Assembly (NCBI RefSeq): GCF_012034175.1
Contig: NZ_JAATEJ010000010.1
Location: 62,001 to 126,000 of the forward strand
DNA: 64,000 nucleotides
Direction of reading: 5' to 3'
From: Actinacidiphila epipremni
GTDB lineage: Bacteria; Actinomycetota; Actinomycetes; Streptomycetales; Streptomycetaceae
Position numbers and translations under genes: made by a program. How positions within the stretch are numbered: position 1 is the stretch's first letter; each line of letters opens with the position of its first letter. Shown here one piece after another: positions 61,767-64,000 of the stretch. Below the pieces are notes generated by a model. That model saw nothing but the letters and a program-made list of their open reading frames with translations, had not been told where the DNA came from and ran no database searches.

Positions 61767-63233
61767 ATGACCCCCCGTACCCACACCCGCAGAATCGCGC
61801 TGGCGACCTCCGTCGTGCTCGCCGCGGGCGGCGTCGCGCTCGGGTTGCCCGCGCTCGCGTCCGCCGCCGGGCCGGCGACCGTGCCGATCACCGGCGGCAC
61901 CTTCGACTGGGGGGTGAAGCAGTCGTTCCGGTCGTACGTGACCGGGATCGCGCAGGGCACCATCACCACCGCGGGCGGCGCCACCACCAACAGCGACGGC
62001 ACCTTCCGGTTCGGCGCCGGCACCGGCTCGTACGACACCTCGACGCACGCGGTGACGGTGGGCTTCCGGGGCAGTGTGGAGTTCGCCTCGACCGCGCACG
62101 GCTTCGACATCACGCTCGCGGACCTCAAGGTGAGCACGCAGGGCACCTCCGGGACGCTGAGCGCCGATGTGACGGCGGGCGGCAGCACGAGCGACGACGT
62201 GGAGTTCGCCACGCTGGACCTGTCGTCGGTGCGGCCGGGCGGGGGCGCGGACGGGGCGATGACCTTCGACGGGATACCGGCGAAGCTGACGGCGGCGGGC
62301 GCGCAGGCCTTCAACGGGATGTACGCGGAGGGGACGGTGCTGGACCCGGCCGACCTGTCCGTGACGGCCGGCGCGCCGACCACGCCGCCGACGATGCCCC
62401 CGACCACGCCGCCCACCACGCCGGTGACGACGCCCCCCACGACCGCGCCGGGGACGCCCGCGGGCCCCGCGTCCCTCGTGGACGGCAACCTGGACTGGGG
62501 CGTCAAGGAGTCCTTCCGTACGTACGTCACCGGGCCGATCGCGGCGGGCAAGGTGGAGCTGACGGGCGGGGCCACCGCCACCGCGGCCGGCTACCGCTTC
62601 CCCAAGGGCACCGGCACCTGGACGGCGGACGGGAAGGAGCTCGACGCGTCCTTCGCCGGCGGGGTGCACTTCCTCGGCCACCTCCAGCAGGGCTCGTACG
62701 CGCTGGACCTGGAGCTGTCGGACCTGAAGGTGCACACCGAGGGCGCGACCGGCACGCTGACCGCCGACGTGTCCAGCAAGGACCTGGCCAGCGGGAAGAC
62801 CACCGACTACGACGACCTGGCCGTCGCGGCGCTCAGCGGCGTCGCACCGGCGCAGAAGGGGTCGGTGGTGACGGTGGACGCCGCGGGCGCGAAGCTCACC
62901 TCGGACGGCGCGAAGGTCTTCTCCGGCTTCTACGAGGCCGGCGCCGCGCTCGACCCGGTCACGCTCGCGGTGTCGCTGAGCGGTGACGCCGGGCTGCCCA
63001 CGCCGCCGGCCGGTACGGGCGGCACGTCGGGCGGCTCCGCGGGCGCCGGGGGGACGTCCACGGGCGGGGCGGGTACGGCCGGCGGTGACGCGGGGAGCGT
63101 CGGCGGTACGGGCGCGCAGCTCGCGGAGACCGGTGCGGGCATGCCGTCCGGCGCGCTGCTCGGGGCCGCGGGCGCGCTGGTCGTCGCCGGCGCCGCGGTC
63201 ACCGTGACGGCCGCGCGCCGGCGCCGGGTGTGA
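61767..63233 (+). CDS. HtaA-domain heme-binding surface protein 2, LAETG sortase substrate
   Basis: The 488-residue protein follows 55 bp after the first. It has a signal peptide (cleavage near residue 32-33), two HtaA domains (about 38-200 and 236-410; FDWGVKQSFRSYVTG and LDWGVKESFRTYVTG), a Thr/Pro linker (TTPPTMPPTTPPTTP) between them, and a Gly/Thr/Ala spacer. It ends with LAETG (about 452-456), a hydrophobic helix and RRRR. LAxTG is the class E sortase motif of streptomycetes, so it is likely linked to the cell wall. CAGGAGAG precedes ATG 61767. Confidence 0.93.
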   Translation: MTPRTHTRRIALATSVVLAAGGVALGLPALASAAGPATVPITGGTFDWGVKQSFRSYVTGIAQGTITTAGGATTNSDGTFRFGAGTGSYDTSTHAVTVGFRGSVEFASTAHGFDITLADLKVSTQGTSGTLSADVTAGGSTSDDVEFATLDLSSVRPGGGADGAMTFDGIPAKLTAAGAQAFNGMYAEGTVLDPADLSVTAGAPTTPPTMPPTTPPTTPVTTPPTTAPGTPAGPASLVDGNLDWGVKESFRTYVTGPIAAGKVELTGGATATAAGYRFPKGTGTWTADGKELDASFAGGVHFLGHLQQGSYALDLELSDLKVHTEGATGTLTADVSSKDLASGKTTDYDDLAVAALSGVAPAQKGSVVTVDAAGAKLTSDGAKVFSGFYEAGAALDPVTLAVSLSGDAGLPTPPAGTGGTSGGSAGAGGTSTGGAGTAGGDAGSVGGTGAQLAETGAGMPSGALLGAAGALVVAGAAVTVTAARRRRV

Positions 63234-63255
63234 CGTAGCGGCCGGGTCCGGCACG

Positions 63256-63296
63256 GACGGCGCCGGGCGGACCGCTGCGGTCCGCCCGGCGCCGTC
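63256..63296. terminator. bidirectional hairpin terminator
   Basis: GACGGCGCCGGGCGGACC and GGTCCGCCCGGCGCCGTC form a perfect 18 bp stem with a 5-base loop between the convergent HtaA2 and heme oxygenase genes, so it can end transcription from both sides. Confidence 0.88.
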
Positions 63297-63306
63297 GCCG
63301 GCCCGG

Positions 63307-63978
63307 TCAGGCGCTGCGCGGGAAGACCTCGCCCAGCTCGGCGAACAGCTCGCTGTTGAGCCGGAAGGCCTGCCGGCACTCCTCCACCACGCGCTGGCGC
63401 TCCAGTTCGCCCACGGGCAGGGCGTCGAGCAGCTCGCGGTACTCGCGCTTGAAGGCGGCCGGGTTGCCGATGGCCTCGAAGACGTAGAAGCGGACGCCGT
63501 CGCCCTTGTGCGGCAGGTCCCACGCCTTCTCGGCGATGCCCCGGATGACCTGGCCGCCGGACAGGTCGCCGAGGTAGCGGGTGTAGTGGTGGGCGACGTA
63601 GCCGGCCGGCCACTCCTCGGCCGCGCGGGTGATACGGGCCGCGTACCGGGCGGTGGCCGGCAGCGGGGAGGCGCGCTGCCGCCAGCCGTCGCCGAGCAGA
63701 TGCTCCAGGTCGCGTTCGAGCGAGGGGACCCTGCGCAGTTCCGGGCGCAGGAAGGGGCCGGCGACCGGGTCGCCCGCGAGGGTGTCGGCGGCGTCCTCCA
63801 GGGCCCGGTAGACGTACCACAGCTGCTCGGTGAGCCGGGCGTAGGCGGTCACGCCGAGCCGGCCGCCGAGGAGGTCGGACATGAAGCGCGAGTTCTCCGC
63901 CTCGGTGTGCTGCTGCCGGCTCGCGTCGCGGATCACGGCGGAGAAGGGCGGGGCGGTCTGCGGCATGGGCGCTGACAT
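63307..63978 (-). CDS. hmuO: heme oxygenase (biliverdin-producing)
   Basis: The 223-residue enzyme has the proximal heme ligand H24 in SRQQHTEAENSRFM and the distal helix LGDLSGGQVIRG (136-147), as in HmuO/HO-1. It opens the heme ring to biliverdin, CO and free iron in the cytoplasm. ATG 63978 is preceded by GGAGG. An iron box may lie beyond the window edge; none is visible in the 22 bases seen. Confidence 0.97.
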   Translation of the reverse strand: MSAPMPQTAPPFSAVIRDASRQQHTEAENSRFMSDLLGGRLGVTAYARLTEQLWYVYRALEDAADTLAGDPVAGPFLRPELRRVPSLERDLEHLLGDGWRQRASPLPATARYAARITRAAEEWPAGYVAHHYTRYLGDLSGGQVIRGIAEKAWDLPHKGDGVRFYVFEAIGNPAAFKREYRELLDALPVGELERQRVVEECRQAFRLNSELFAELGEVFPRSA

Positions 63979-64000
63979 GGGAATCCTCCGGTTTCCTGCC

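Overview
The window is about 73% GC, with dense genes, many 1-4 bp start/stop overlaps and GTG starts. Its contents (a complete Mce operon, glnA2, an F420 reductase, an AfsR-type regulator, LAxTG-anchored surface protein, three in-frame TTA codons in one regulator) point to a streptomycete-like actinomycete (Streptomyces or a close relative). The stretch looks chromosomal: I see no transposase, integrase, plasmid or phage gene, no tRNA or rRNA, and no CRISPR array.

Layout. 1-512: the C-terminal end of an MFS exporter. 579-3425, minus: a GPP34 protein, a deazaflavin-type (Ddn-like) oxidoreductase and the glutamine-synthetase-like glnA2. 3554-17910, minus: one long, tightly coupled Mce operon read right to left as DUF6801-type secreted protein, mkl ATPase, yrbEA, yrbEB, mceA-F and four Mce-associated membrane proteins. 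18154-18792, minus: a second small secreted protein with its own terminator. 19220-20518, plus: a PucR/CdaR-type regulator with three TTA codons. A repeated motif (TTAC-N6-GTAA type) lies in front of both secreted-protein genes, so these genes may form one developmentally gated lipid-uptake unit.

20554-29526: a glucan utilisation locus. A secreted GH87-type alpha-1,3-glucanase is divergent from a LacI regulator, followed by a sugar-binding lipoprotein, two permeases and an intracellular GH13 alpha-glucosidase. Related LacI-like operator sequences lie in both intergenic regions, and hairpins separate the cistrons.

29645-44299: housekeeping genes nadE, an EEP-family membrane protein, and panB. 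Between them are a TetR/MFS efflux pair with a perfect operator, a pair of giant FtsX-type permeases convergent with an ATPase that carries an AbrB-like C-terminal domain, and a small methyltransferase.

44465-55702: an ECF sigma/anti-sigma pair, a DrrAB-type exporter behind a large hairpin, a 1170-residue SARP/AfsR regulator, a site-2-protease-like membrane peptidase, a small membrane protein, a FUSC-type exporter with a MarR regulator, and an NADPH:F420 reductase. 55782-56609: dimethylargininase (TTG start).

56793-63978: a heme acquisition and degradation locus: hmuV-hmuU-hmuT (minus) divergent from two HtaA-domain surface proteins (plus) across a near-consensus DtxR/IdeR-type iron box, closed by a bidirectional hairpin and a heme oxygenase. 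Free heme would pass from HtaA proteins in the wall to HmuT, through HmuU/HmuV, to the oxygenase that releases iron.
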